38,041 nt of DNA from Woeseiaceae bacterium. Lineage in GTDB: Bacteria > Pseudomonadota > Gammaproteobacteria > Steroidobacterales > Woeseiaceae. The notes below the pieces were generated by a model that was not told the DNA's origin, ran no database searches, and saw only the letters and a program-made list of their open reading frames with translations. The stretch covers positions 1-38,041 of the forward strand of contig JASJBG010000049.1 of NCBI GenBank assembly GCA_030066625.1. Direction: 5' to 3'. Positions 17,688-26,650 of the stretch are shown here, in pieces. A program made the position numbers and the translations under genes. Every line of letters begins with the position of its first letter. Position 1 is the first letter of the stretch.

Positions 17688-18629
17688 ATGAGCGATTCGG
17701 TCACAGCATTCGCACCCGCTTCGATCGGAAACCTGGGTGTCGGTTTCGACATGCTTGGTCTCGCACTGGCGGACGTAGGCGACCGCGTCACTGCGCGCCG
17801 CGCGGACGGTGACGGCGTTCGCGTCGCCGCGGTGTACGGACTCGACGGCGAGCCACATCCTTACCTGTCCGCCGATACGAACCAGAACACGGCATCTATT
17901 GCTGCAGCCGCGCTTTGGGGCGACAAGGGTGGCCAGTCGGGACTTGAACTGAGTATTCGCAAGGGAGTACCGCTGCAATCGGGCATGGGCAGCTCGGCCG
18001 CATCCGCCGTTGCCGGCGTTGTTGCCGCGAACGCGCTGCTGCCGGAGCCGCTCGCTACGGAGGCGCTCCTGCCGTACGCACTGGAGGGCGAGAAATTTGC
18101 CTCGGGGGGCCTGCATGCCGACAACGTCGCCCCGAGCCTGCTCGGCGGCCTCGTGCTGTGTCCGACCGTGCTGTTGCCGCGAACCGTGAACCTCGAGGTC
18201 CCGGATGGCGTCAGCGCCGTACTGCTGCATCCCGAGCTCAGCGTGAACACCGCGCACTCCCGGCGTGGGCTCGCTCGCGGCTGCACGGTCGAGCAGTGGC
18301 TCGCGCAGCAGGGCTACCTTGCCGGTTTCATTACGGCGTGTGCGCGGAGTGACATCGAGCTGATCCGCGCGACACTCAAGGACGTCATCATCGAGCCGCA
18401 GCGCGCGGAATCGGTCAAGTGCTTCGAGGACGTCAGGGCAGCGGCGCTCGCATCCGGCGCGCTCGGCTGCAGCCTGTCCGGCAGCGGTCCGAGCATCTTC
18501 GCGCTCGTCGAGGATCGGCACGCGAAGAACCTGGCCGTGTGCATGGAGCAGGCGTGTCGCGCGCTCGGCATCGATTGCCAGACCTGGATCAGCCCCATGG
18601 ATGCGCCGGGTGCGCGCGTGGAGACCTGA
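17688..18629 (+). CDS. thrB: Homoserine kinase (GHMP family)
   Basis: A 313-residue enzyme that phosphorylates homoserine with ATP. It opens with the GHMP N-terminal motif FAPASIGNLGVGFDMLG. The ATP-binding loop PLQSGMGSSAASAVAG lies at about residues 95-110, and the C-terminal GHMP motif LGCSLSGSGPSIFALVE near 265-281. The ATG follows the thrA stop with no intervening base, so translation is very likely coupled. Length is typical. Confidence 0.97.
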   Translation: MSDSVTAFAPASIGNLGVGFDMLGLALADVGDRVTARRADGDGVRVAAVYGLDGEPHPYLSADTNQNTASIAAAALWGDKGGQSGLELSIRKGVPLQSGMGSSAASAVAGVVAANALLPEPLATEALLPYALEGEKFASGGLHADNVAPSLLGGLVLCPTVLLPRTVNLEVPDGVSAVLLHPELSVNTAHSRRGLARGCTVEQWLAQQGYLAGFITACARSDIELIRATLKDVIIEPQRAESVKCFEDVRAAALASGALGCSLSGSGPSIFALVEDRHAKNLAVCMEQACRALGIDCQTWISPMDAPGARVET

Positions 18630-18630
18630 C

Positions 18631-19929
18631 GTGCGCTATGTCAGCACACGCGGCGCCGGCCCGGTGACGCTCGACGAGGCGATCGTTGCCGGCATCGCCG
18701 GCGACGGCGGGCTGTTCGTGCCCGAATCCCTGCCCGAATTCGCCGACGCCGATTTCGACAGCGCCGATTCGATCCAGGCGGTCGCGAAAGTGCTGTTCGA
18801 ACCATTCTTCGGCGGCTCGACGCTGGCCGGCGATCTCGACGCCGTGCTGGCCGAGACATTTCATTTCGACATACCGACGACGCCGCTGGCCGGCGGCGAC
18901 TGGTCGCTGCTTGAGCTCTACCATGGCCCGACCGCGGCGTTCAAAGACGTCGGCGCCGGCTTTCTCGCAGCCTGCCTGTCGCGCCTGGAAGGCGACGTCG
19001 AGCGGCCGCTGACGATCCTGGTTGCGACGTCGGGCGACACGGGCGGGGCGGTCGCTGCCGCCTTCAACGAGCGCCCGGGTATGCGCGTCGTCGTGCTGTT
19101 CCCGGCCGGGCGGGTCTCCGCGCGCCAGGAGCACCAGCTCACCTGCTGGGGCGACAACGTGCTGTCGCTGCGCGTCGATGGCGCATTCGACGACTGCCAG
19201 CGGCTGGTCAAGGCCGCGCTCGCGGAAAAGGAGCTATCGGAGCGCTACCGCTTCAGCTCGGCCAACAGCATCAATATTGGCCGGCTTCTGCCCCAGTCCA
19301 CGTATTACGCGCATGCGAGCCTCGCCTATTACCGGGCGACCGGCGAGAAGCCGGGTTTCGTCGTGCCGACCGGCAATCTCGGCAACGCGCTGGCCTGCAT
19401 CATGGCCCGAGAGATGGGTCTGCCGATAGGACCGGTCGTGCTTGCGACCAATGCCAATCGCACGATTGCCGATTACCTCGAGACGCTCAAATGGCTGCCG
19501 CGCCCAAGTGTGCAGACCCTTGCCTCGGCCATGGATGTCGGTGATCCCAGCAACATGGAACGCCTGCGGGGCCTGCTCGGCGAGGCGGAAATCCTGCGCG
19601 AACGACTGGGTGTCATGGCCGTGGACGATGCGCATATCGAGGCGGAAATCCGCCTCGCATTCGCCGAATTCGGCTTCGCGATTTGCCCACATACGGCAAC
19701 GGCCAGCCACACGGTGCGGCAAATGGATGCCGGGACGCGTGCGGCGAATCACTGGATCCTTGCCGCGACGGCGCATCCGGCCAAGTTTGAGACGATTGTC
19801 GAGCCCCTGATCGGCGAGGCCGTGCCGCTGCCGGCCGAGCTGACCGAGATCCTGTCGCGGCCGAGCCGGGCCGTGGATGTGCAACCGACGCTTGAAGCGC
19901 TGACGCAATCGATGCAGCATTATTTCTGA
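18631..19929 (+). CDS. thrC: Threonine synthase
   Basis: A 432-residue PLP enzyme converting O-phosphohomoserine to threonine. Lys105 in HGPTAAFKDVGAG is the PLP Schiff-base residue. ATSGDTGGAVAAAF is the phosphate/PLP loop, followed by FPAGRVSARQEHQLTC and FSSANSINIGRLLPQ. The start is GTG 18631, one base after the thrB stop, giving the family N-terminus (M)RYVSTRG; an in-frame ATG at 18601 would overlap thrB by 29 bp and add a non-conserved extension. The stop overlaps the next gene by one base (TGATG). Confidence 0.97.
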   Translation: MRYVSTRGAGPVTLDEAIVAGIAGDGGLFVPESLPEFADADFDSADSIQAVAKVLFEPFFGGSTLAGDLDAVLAETFHFDIPTTPLAGGDWSLLELYHGPTAAFKDVGAGFLAACLSRLEGDVERPLTILVATSGDTGGAVAAAFNERPGMRVVVLFPAGRVSARQEHQLTCWGDNVLSLRVDGAFDDCQRLVKAALAEKELSERYRFSSANSINIGRLLPQSTYYAHASLAYYRATGEKPGFVVPTGNLGNALACIMAREMGLPIGPVVLATNANRTIADYLETLKWLPRPSVQTLASAMDVGDPSNMERLRGLLGEAEILRERLGVMAVDDAHIEAEIRLAFAEFGFAICPHTATASHTVRQMDAGTRAANHWILAATAHPAKFETIVEPLIGEAVPLPAELTEILSRPSRAVDVQPTLEALTQSMQHYF

Positions 19930-20486
19930 TGGACGCCATTTTCGACAGCGCGATCTTCCCGTGGGTGCTCGGCATCCTCGCGCTGCTGCTCGCCTGGCTT
20001 CTCTATCGTTTCCAGCGTAATCGCGGCAGCCGGCTCGAACAGGTCCTGAACGACATCGCTTTCGACCGCGTTCACAATCTCGTCATACCGAACGGTGATG
20101 ACGGCGAAATCCTGATCGATCAGCTGTTGCTGACGTCCGAGGGCCTGCTGATCCTGGAGGTCAAGGACGTCGAGGGTGCCGTTTTCGGCAGCGACAAGAT
20201 GGAAGACTGGACCGTCATCAGCGAAGAACGACGCTACACGTTCCCGAATCCGCAGCACGGCCTGTACGATCGCATCGCCGCGGTGCGCCAGATCGTCAAG
20301 CAGGTACCGGTTGCAGGGCGCATCCTGTTTCTCGACTGTGCCGAGTTCACCAAGGGCAAGCCGGGGCTGGTCGCGTCGCTCGACGAACTGCTGGACGAGT
20401 TCGGCGAACGCAACAAGAAAGCGGCCACCGTCAATATCGACGCGTTCACACCGCACTGGGAGCTCATCAAGAACCGGGGCTCCTGA
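19929..20486 (+). CDS. Membrane-anchored NERD-domain (nuclease-related) protein
   Basis: A 185-residue protein with one N-terminal membrane helix (about 9-27) followed by a NERD domain. The PD-(D/E)xK-like core is present: Glu60 in GDDGEIL, Asp64 in LIDQLLL, then Glu77 and Lys79 in LLILEVKDVEG. It could therefore be an active nuclease fold, although NERD function is largely uncharacterised. It is joined to thrC by TGATG and to the GNAT gene by another TGATG, so it is expressed with the threonine operon. No link between its activity and threonine synthesis can be read from sequence. Confidence 0.83.
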   Translation: MDAIFDSAIFPWVLGILALLLAWLLYRFQRNRGSRLEQVLNDIAFDRVHNLVIPNGDDGEILIDQLLLTSEGLLILEVKDVEGAVFGSDKMEDWTVISEERRYTFPNPQHGLYDRIAAVRQIVKQVPVAGRILFLDCAEFTKGKPGLVASLDELLDEFGERNKKAATVNIDAFTPHWELIKNRGS

Positions 20487-20998
20487 TGGTCCTGCGCGAT
20501 GCGCGGCGGGACGATGTTGCGGCGATGTCGCGGCTTGCCAGCGGCGCCTTCGTCGATGCCTACGGCGACAGTTCGCCCGAAGACGACCTGAGGACACACG
20601 TCGAGACCTACTTCGGCGAGTCGGCCATTGCATCGGAGCTCGATAGCGCCGGCGTTCGCTACCTGCTTGCCAGCGCGCCGGAAGGCCTCGCTGGCCTCGT
20701 CAAACTGCGCAATAGCAAGGTTCCGGAGCTCGTGCCGGCGACGGCTGCCGTCGAGGTCCAACAGCTTTATGTCGGAACGGATTTCCAGCGTCGCGGGGTA
20801 GGGCACACGCTCATGGGCGGAGCCGTGCAGGCAGCCCGCGACCTCGCGGTCGCGGGCATCTGGCTAAGCGTCTGGAAAGAAGCCGACTGGGCGACGTCGT
20901 TTTACCGGAAGTTCGGCTTCCGCTCGCTGGGCGAGATCGACTTCTGGCTGGCCGACACGCATTACGTCGACTACCTGATGTGGTACGAGTTCGACTGA
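20486..20998 (+). CDS. GNAT-family N-acetyltransferase
   Basis: A 170-residue single-domain acetyltransferase. Acetyl-CoA-binding motif A is VEVQQLYVGTDFQRRGVGHTLM, in two parts, with the pyrophosphate loop QRRGVG at 101-106. Motif B is at ISTLSV-like AGIWLSVWKEADWATSFYRKFGF. Arrangement and length resemble general amino-acid or amine acetyltransferases; the substrate is unknown. The ATG overlaps the NERD gene stop by one base. It is the last gene of the + strand run starting at the tRNA-Lys promoter. Confidence 0.88.
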   Translation: MVLRDARRDDVAAMSRLASGAFVDAYGDSSPEDDLRTHVETYFGESAIASELDSAGVRYLLASAPEGLAGLVKLRNSKVPELVPATAAVEVQQLYVGTDFQRRGVGHTLMGGAVQAARDLAVAGIWLSVWKEADWATSFYRKFGFRSLGEIDFWLADTHYVDYLMWYEFD

Positions 20999-21022
20999 GG
21001 TATCAGCCGACCGGGAATACCT
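20998..21022. terminator. Weak inverted repeat between convergent genes
   Basis: AGGTAT (20998-21003) and ATACCT (21017-21022) form a 6-bp stem with a 13-nt loop in the 23-bp gap between two convergent stops. It lacks a T tract on either strand, so it would be a poor intrinsic terminator. It is recorded because nothing else at this junction could serve. Confidence 0.25.
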
Positions 21023-21339
21023 TAGGTGTCGTTGCACTTCACCAGGATGCTGTTCTCGTAGGTCACTTCCTGCGTGAACTGATCCCCTTCTTCGATCTCG
21101 CCGGTTGCGCTGCTCGTGGCGATAACTCGGCCTTCAGGGCTGACAAGCGAGTAGCCTGCCGCTCCGCAGGACTTGCCGGCTCGCTCGAAGCAGTAGTTCA
21201 AACCGGCGGACCGGCTGCAGTCGATGCGCCATGCAACCGTGCCGTCGTCGAGCGTCAGTTGCTGCGGAGTGCTACAGGCGGCCAGCAGCGTTAGTGCAGA
21301 GATACAGGTAGCGAGTTTTATTGCCTTCATTGCGTCCAT
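21022..21339 (-). CDS. Small cysteine-containing lipoprotein, function unknown
   Basis: A 105-residue predicted lipoprotein. From ATG 21339 the signal peptide ends in lipobox LLAAC with Cys22 as the lipidation site, followed by a Gln/Thr linker (STPQQLTLDDG). The mature part has three spaced cysteines (RIDCSRS, NYCFERAGKSC) before GAAGYSLVSPEG and a fourth near the C-terminus (LVKCNDT), which could give two disulfides. ATG 21330 is an alternative start. The open frame upstream to 21546 lacks any export signal and overlaps the neighbouring gene, so it was excluded. I do not recognise a named family; an envelope location is the only supported statement. Confidence 0.75.
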   Translation of the reverse strand: MDAMKAIKLATCISALTLLAACSTPQQLTLDDGTVAWRIDCSRSAGLNYCFERAGKSCGAAGYSLVSPEGRVIATSSATGEIEEGDQFTQEVTYENSILVKCNDT

Positions 21340-21398
21340 CTTCGGATTCTCGTTGTAGTTCGATCTACTCCTCAGAATATCAAGCTGGTGGCTGGTCG

Positions 21399-22013
21399 TC
21401 ACTCGCCGGGTTGTCTCCGAATGTAACGGCTGAAACGGAATGGCCGAGTGCAGGGCTTCCACCAGGGTTTCTTCGCCGGCCGGATCGAGCTGAAGACGAC
21501 TGGCAGTTCCCGCCAGTCCGGCGGTTCGTCGTGCCTGTAGCCGCACAGGCTCCTGGCAACCTGCAGCGGGATATCGAAGATCATGTCGACGTCCGCATCC
21601 TCGCCGCCCTTGGCGTGCTGTGCTGCGACCAGGTCCACTTTTATCGTGTCGTACACGTTGGGCGGAAAGCCCGTGGTCGCGAGATCGAACATGCCGTTCT
21701 CTGCAGCATGCGTGATCGACCAGCTACGGGTACCGTTCTGCCAGTATTCCGCGCTGCTGAACATAACGTGCTCCTCGATCGAGCAGGCGACTGTCTCACC
21801 GAGCGTCGAGGTCCGTGACAACGAGGCCTCCGAGATCATCGGATGATCGCAGCCTCGACCCTGCAACAGGTACCAGCCGTCCGGCAGCTGCACACCGGCC
21901 AGGTCGGACTCGAAGCATTCGTCAGTTTCGCTCGTCGCTTCCGCTCCGAGCTGTGCGAACAGCTCGTCCAGCCGGTCCGTCCTTACCGCGATCCACGAGA
22001 CAGAAAATCCCAT
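21399..22013 (-). CDS. Uncharacterised protein (MGFSVSWIAVR-type)
   Basis: A 204-residue soluble protein with no signal peptide. It begins MGFSVSWIAVR, followed by a Leu/Ala helix, then SDLAGVQLPDGWYLL and VACSIEEHVMFSSAEYWQNG. The overall pattern resembles an uncharacterised bacterial family I recall only loosely and cannot name. The C-terminal third is rich in Pro, Arg and Trp and ends RFSRYIRRQPGE. It starts 12 bp after the Sel1 gene stop on the same strand, so co-transcription is likely. No catalytic motif is visible. Confidence 0.7.
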   Translation of the reverse strand: MGFSVSWIAVRTDRLDELFAQLGAEATSETDECFESDLAGVQLPDGWYLLQGRGCDHPMISEASLSRTSTLGETVACSIEEHVMFSSAEYWQNGTRSWSITHAAENGMFDLATTGFPPNVYDTIKVDLVAAQHAKGGEDADVDMIFDIPLQVARSLCGYRHDEPPDWRELPVVFSSIRPAKKPWWKPCTRPFRFSRYIRRQPGE

Positions 22014-22025
22014 ATTTCCGAATTC

Positions 22026-22628
22026 CTAGTCGCACGCAAAGTCGGGCAGGTCGCCCTCAAGCCACCATTCGCGATCCTTGATTGCCGTGCCGTCGCGGGC
22101 ATACGTCTCGGGTCGGTTGCCACCGCGGTCGACGACGAACGCCTTAACCTGGCTTTCTGACAGGCATAGCGCGTACTTTATCTGCGCTTCGCCGAGTTCC
22201 GCGACTTCGCGACGCAAATTCCGGTTCGCGCGTTGCTGCGTTGACTGGCCGCCGAGCCCGCGCATGTGGACGAGCAGGAAAAGGTCGTAAGCGATCGCCC
22301 GATTCGGTGTCACCCCGAGTCCGTCCCTGTACATGACTCCGATATTGTTGAAGGCGTCGCCATTGCCGAGCTTGAATGCCCTGATGAACCAATCCATCGC
22401 CTTGTCGTAGTCCTGTTCGAAACCGTCTCCCTTGTAGTAGAACATGCCGATGGTGACCATCGCGTGGGAGTCGCCGGCATCGGCAAGCGCGCTGAATTCC
22501 TCGTACGCCGTTTCGTAGTCGCCGCGCTTGATGGCGTCGACGCCCTCGCTCGCACCTGCGTGTACGGGATTCCAGCAAAGGAATGCCGCGGCAAAAAGGA
22601 CGGTGCTGCGAACAACGTTGAAGGACAA
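22026..22628 (-). CDS. Secreted Sel1-repeat (TPR-like) protein
   Basis: A roughly 200-residue exported protein. The preferred start is TTG 22628, preceded by gggag at 8 bases, giving MSFNVVRSTVLFAAAFLCWNPVHA as signal peptide; a GTG at 22688 would add 20 residues before it. The mature part has two to three Sel1/TPR-like repeats (GDYETAYEEFSALADAG, YDKAMDWFIRAFKLGNGDA, NRAIAYDLFLLVHMRG). The C-terminal region ends in EWWLEGDLPDFACD. Such repeats mediate protein contacts; the partner is unknown. It lies between a VOC gene and an unknown gene on the same strand. Confidence 0.78.
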   Translation of the reverse strand: MSFNVVRSTVLFAAAFLCWNPVHAGASEGVDAIKRGDYETAYEEFSALADAGDSHAMVTIGMFYYKGDGFEQDYDKAMDWFIRAFKLGNGDAFNNIGVMYRDGLGVTPNRAIAYDLFLLVHMRGLGGQSTQQRANRNLRREVAELGEAQIKYALCLSESQVKAFVVDRGGNRPETYARDGTAIKDREWWLEGDLPDFACD

Positions 22629-22698
22629 GCTGGCGACTCCCAGGAATGTGTTGCGCCAGACTACGCCGGCAGTCAGGACCTGCGTCACGTGGCACCGC

Positions 22699-23070
22699 TC
22701 AACTACGCGGTGAACTCACGTCGATGGTCGTGCCATCCGGGTCGCTGAGGAGCATCCGCCGCTGGCCGTAGAACATATCCGTTGGCTCTTCGAGTATCTC
22801 GGCACCCAACGCGCTTGCCTGCTTGTGCACCGTGTCGAGGTTCTCTACCACGAAGGTCACGATGATGCCGGCGGGATTGGCGCGAATGATCTCCGGTACG
22901 GCGTCACAGTCGCGTTCGAGAATACCGAGCTCCAGGTCTTTGCGTTCCGGATGAGTGAGTATGACGAACCAGTCGGAGTCGAAGTGTCTCTGCATGCCGA
23001 GCAGCTCCTGATAAAACTGCGCCGCTCGAGCGACATCGGTGCTGAGGATGTTGGTGAAACAGCGGTTCAC
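22699..23070 (-). CDS. VOC (glyoxalase/bleomycin-resistance) fold protein
   Basis: A 123-residue vicinal-oxygen-chelate protein with two babbb halves: FTNILSTDVARAAQFYQELLG at the start and IIVTFVVENLDTVHKQASALGAEI in the middle. It ends with the typical FYGQRRMLLSDPDGTTIDV. The start is GTG 23070, 10 bp after the tatD stop and preceded by a gagg-like site; the frame extends upstream through tatD but that part is a shadow. The family includes lyases, dioxygenases and resistance proteins, so the substrate cannot be assigned. Confidence 0.85.
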   Translation of the reverse strand: MNRCFTNILSTDVARAAQFYQELLGMQRHFDSDWFVILTHPERKDLELGILERDCDAVPEIIRANPAGIIVTFVVENLDTVHKQASALGAEILEEPTDMFYGQRRMLLSDPDGTTIDVSSPRS

Positions 23071-23080
23071 AGCGCTTGCC

Positions 23081-23884
23081 TCAGTCGCCCGCTTCGAGGC
23101 CGAAGAAGTGCCGCGCGGTCGCCGTCGTAACCGCCGCAACGCGGGCTTCGTCCTGACCACGAGCCTCGGCGAGCACGCGCAGAACCTCGGGCAGGTATTT
23201 CGGTTCGTTGCGGCGTGAGGACGGCTTCGGGTTCAGCGAGCGTGGCAGCAGGTAGGGCGCATCCGTTTCTATCATGAGCTTGTCGTCGGGAATGACGTCG
23301 ACGATGTCGTGCAGGTGCTTGCCGCGGCGTTCGTCGCAGATCCAGCCCGTGATGCCTATATACAGATCCATCGCCAGGTATTCGCGCAACGACTCCCCCT
23401 CGCCGGTGAAGCAGTGCGCAACCGCGCGCGAGAGTTTCGGCAGCATTGGCTCGAGCACCTCTACGAAATCATCGTGTGCATCCCGCTGATGCAAAAACAC
23501 CGGCAGTCCGGTCTCGGCCGCGATGTTCAGCTGCGCCTGGAACGCCTCGAGCTGTGCGTCTCGCGGTGAGAAGTTGCGGAAGTAGTCTAGGCCGCATTCG
23601 CCGATGGCCACGCAGCGAGGTTCTGCCGCGAGCTTGCGTATCATTGCATCGCTATCGTCCGTGTACTCGGAAGCATGGTGCGGGTGCACGCCGGCCGTCG
23701 AATACAGCACGCCGGGATGCGCGTTTGCGAGTTCGAGCGCGCGCACGTTCGACTCGTCGCTGGAACCCGTGACTATGATCTGCGCGACACCGGCTGCTGC
23801 CGCTTCCGCGAGCACGGTACCGCGATCGTCGTCAAAACTGTCGTGGGCGAGGTTGGCGCCGATGTCGACGAGCTCGTGGGTCAT
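23081..23884 (-). CDS. tatD: TatD-family metal-dependent DNase/exonuclease
   Basis: A 267-residue TIM-barrel hydrolase. Metal-site segments are AGVHPHHAS, IGECGLDYFRNFS, FLHQRDAH, AHCFTGEGES and IETDAPYLLPRSL, the last followed by KPSSRRNEP. The sequence is close to E. coli TatD rather than the YcfH/YjjV paralogues, particularly in GITGWICDERRG. TatD proteins have 3'-5' exonuclease and proofreading activities and are not part of the Tat translocase. It starts 4 bp after the ABC permease stop; there is no tatABC in the window. Confidence 0.95.
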   Translation of the reverse strand: MTHELVDIGANLAHDSFDDDRGTVLAEAAAAGVAQIIVTGSSDESNVRALELANAHPGVLYSTAGVHPHHASEYTDDSDAMIRKLAAEPRCVAIGECGLDYFRNFSPRDAQLEAFQAQLNIAAETGLPVFLHQRDAHDDFVEVLEPMLPKLSRAVAHCFTGEGESLREYLAMDLYIGITGWICDERRGKHLHDIVDVIPDDKLMIETDAPYLLPRSLNPKPSSRRNEPKYLPEVLRVLAEARGQDEARVAAVTTATARHFFGLEAGD

Positions 23885-23888
23885 TGGC

Positions 23889-24917
23889 TTACTCCGGGTG
23901 CCAGCGGAAGAATCGCGCGCCGAGGAACAGGAACACGGCGCTCATGCCGGCAAGCGTCAGCAGACTCGGCATGACGTCGACAAACGTCGCACCGTCCAGC
24001 ATAACGGCGCGCGCGGCGTCGAGGATATGCGTCAGCGGAAAGATCTTTGCGGCGCTCTGTGCCAGTGGGCCGGCGCCCTCGAGGGAAAACCAGACGCCTG
24101 ACAGCAGCATCATCGGCCAGTTGATCATGTTGAGCAGGCCACCCGCGAGCTCCTCACTCGTTACCCGGGCCGCGACAACCAGGCCCATGGAGATCAGCGA
24201 CACCGCGCCCACGGCGGCGATCACCAACAGGGTGAGGTAGCTACCTTCCATGCGCGTGTCGAGGATCAGGTGCGTTCCCGTGTACACGAAGATGGAGATC
24301 GCCATGATCAGCGTCATTCGCGAACCGATCTGTGCGGCAATGAACTCGATCGGCCGGAGCGGCGTTGCCCGCAGGCGCTTCAGGAAACCGTTCTTGCGGT
24401 AGCGCACGACGACGTAACCGACACCGAACAGGCAGCTGAACATCATGTTCATGCCGAGAATGCCGGGTAGCACCCAGTCGACGTAGCGGATCGCGTCACC
24501 CGTGATTTCCGCTTGCTCGATAAGCCCGCCTGCCTCGGTGTCGGCCTGCTTCAGGATCCGCTCGGCGAAGTAGCCTTTCGGGGAATCGGGGTTGATCCAG
24601 TAGCGGCCGCCTTCCTCGCCGAAACTGACGAGCAGGTCGAGCTGATGGCGCTCGACCTTCTCGAAAGCCTTGTCCTCATCCGTCAGTACGACGAACTCGA
24701 TAAAGCGCGTTTCGAGGAAGGGATGCGCAGACGTGTCCAGCGTTTCGGTTTCCTGCAGCACGCCGACCGTGTACTGGTCGCGGCCCTCACCGGAAAACAC
24801 GAATGACAGTCCGAACATGAGCGCAACGGGCAGTACGATGTTCCAGGACAGCGTCCCGCGATCGCGCATGAACTCGCGATTGCGGGCGGCGAAGATGGCG
24901 TAGATGCGTCCCAGCAC
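23889..24917 (-). CDS. ABC-2 type transporter permease
   Basis: A 342-residue membrane protein of the ABC-2 (DrrB/YadH-like) export family. It has one N-terminal helix (about 24-43), a large extracytoplasmic domain (about 45-165), then five helices grouped at the C-terminus. These include VDWVLPGILGMNMMFSCLFG, MTLIMAISIFVYTGTHLIL and NMINWPMMLLSGVWF. The start is GTG 24917, one base after the stop of the ATPase gene. With its partner it forms a predicted exporter for lipids, polysaccharides or drugs; the substrate is not evident. Confidence 0.92.
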   Translation of the reverse strand: MLGRIYAIFAARNREFMRDRGTLSWNIVLPVALMFGLSFVFSGEGRDQYTVGVLQETETLDTSAHPFLETRFIEFVVLTDEDKAFEKVERHQLDLLVSFGEEGGRYWINPDSPKGYFAERILKQADTEAGGLIEQAEITGDAIRYVDWVLPGILGMNMMFSCLFGVGYVVVRYRKNGFLKRLRATPLRPIEFIAAQIGSRMTLIMAISIFVYTGTHLILDTRMEGSYLTLLVIAAVGAVSLISMGLVVAARVTSEELAGGLLNMINWPMMLLSGVWFSLEGAGPLAQSAAKIFPLTHILDAARAVMLDGATFVDVMPSLLTLAGMSAVFLFLGARFFRWHPE

Positions 24918-24918
24918 G

Positions 24919-25803
<885 letters not shown>

Positions 25804-25881
25804 CGATGCTTCCTGCTGCCTGGGGCGAAGGGCGTAAGGGTAGCGAAAGGCGCCAATTGCGACCACCTCGGACTACGGCGC

Positions 25882-25911
25882 TTGCAACCTATTCGGCCCC
25901 GGCGGTATCCA
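25882..25911 (+). promoter_or_regulatory. Candidate promoter for the VNG-repeat gene
   Basis: TTGCAA (25882-25887) and TATCCA (25906-25911) are separated by 18 bp in the 139-bp divergent spacer between the ABC ATPase gene and the solenoid gene. This would give a short leader of about 25 nt before ATG 25943. The hexamers are imperfect, so this is a candidate only. Confidence 0.3.
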
Positions 25912-25942
25912 ATGAACAGAGCCACATACGAGGATGATCGAA

Positions 25943-26650
25943 ATGCCAGTTCTGAGGAAGAAATTCGCCACGATCGGTGCGCTGCTGATGCTCGCGCTCG
26001 CGTTCCAGGCCCAGGCCAGCGTCAACAAAAGCGTCAAGGTACCGGACGGCGGCCAGGCCGACGGCGCCTCATCCGTCAACGGCAGCGTGACCGTTGGCAC
26101 CTACGCGACCATCTCGGGTGACCTGAGCACGGTCAACGGCTCGGTCCGGGTCGGTGAAGGCTCGACTATCCAGGATGCCGAGACCGTCAACGGCAGCCTG
26201 CGCATCGGCGACGGCGTCAACGCCCGCAACCTCGAGACCGTCAATGGCAAGATTCGGGTTGGCGCGAACGCCGTGATCGAAGGCGGCGTTTCGGCGGTCA
26301 ACGGCAGCATCGAGGTTGCCCAGGCGAGCACGGTCGCGCGCGACCTGAGCAACGTCAACGGCGAGATCACGCTGGAAGGCAGCCAGGTGAGCGGCGACGT
26401 GACCACGGTCAATGGCGACGTCAACGTCGTCGACGGCGCAGTGATCCGCGGCGACCTGGTAATCAAGAAGCCCGGCGGCTGGAACTGGAACAAGGATCGC
26501 AAGCCGACCGTAATCATCGGCCCCGGCTCGCGGGTTCAGGGCGTGATTCGGGCCGAGCGCGAGATCAAGCTGTTCATCAGCGAATCGGCCGAGGTCGGCG
26601 GGGTCGAGGGTGAAGCAAAAGCCGAGACCTTCTCGGGTAGACGGCCGTAA
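25943..26650 (+). CDS. Secreted VNG-repeat solenoid protein, function unknown
   Basis: A 235-residue exported protein. The signal peptide is residues 1-25 (MPVLRKKFATIGALLMLALAFQAQA). The mature part has at least six imperfect repeats of 18-20 residues built on TVNGSVRVGEGSTIQDAE, each carrying (T/A/N/S)VNG and a Gly/Val-rich strand. This periodicity fits a beta-helix or bactofilin-like solenoid. After the repeats comes a Trp-rich GGWNWNKDRKP segment, VIIGPGSRVQGVI, and the tail EAKAETFSGRRP. ATG 25943 was chosen over ATG 25934 because gagga lies 8 bases upstream. I believe similar uncharacterised exported proteins exist in xanthomonad-like bacteria, from memory. The tail is repeated downstream of the stop. 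Confidence 0.85.
   Translation: MPVLRKKFATIGALLMLALAFQAQASVNKSVKVPDGGQADGASSVNGSVTVGTYATISGDLSTVNGSVRVGEGSTIQDAETVNGSLRIGDGVNARNLETVNGKIRVGANAVIEGGVSAVNGSIEVAQASTVARDLSNVNGEITLEGSQVSGDVTTVNGDVNVVDGAVIRGDLVIKKPGGWNWNKDRKPTVIIGPGSRVQGVIRAEREIKLFISESAEVGGVEGEAKAETFSGRRP

Noticed and set aside
23081-23884. Part of the Tat protein-export system
   Set aside because: TatD is a nuclease that takes its name from linkage in E. coli; no tatA, tatB or tatC is present here.
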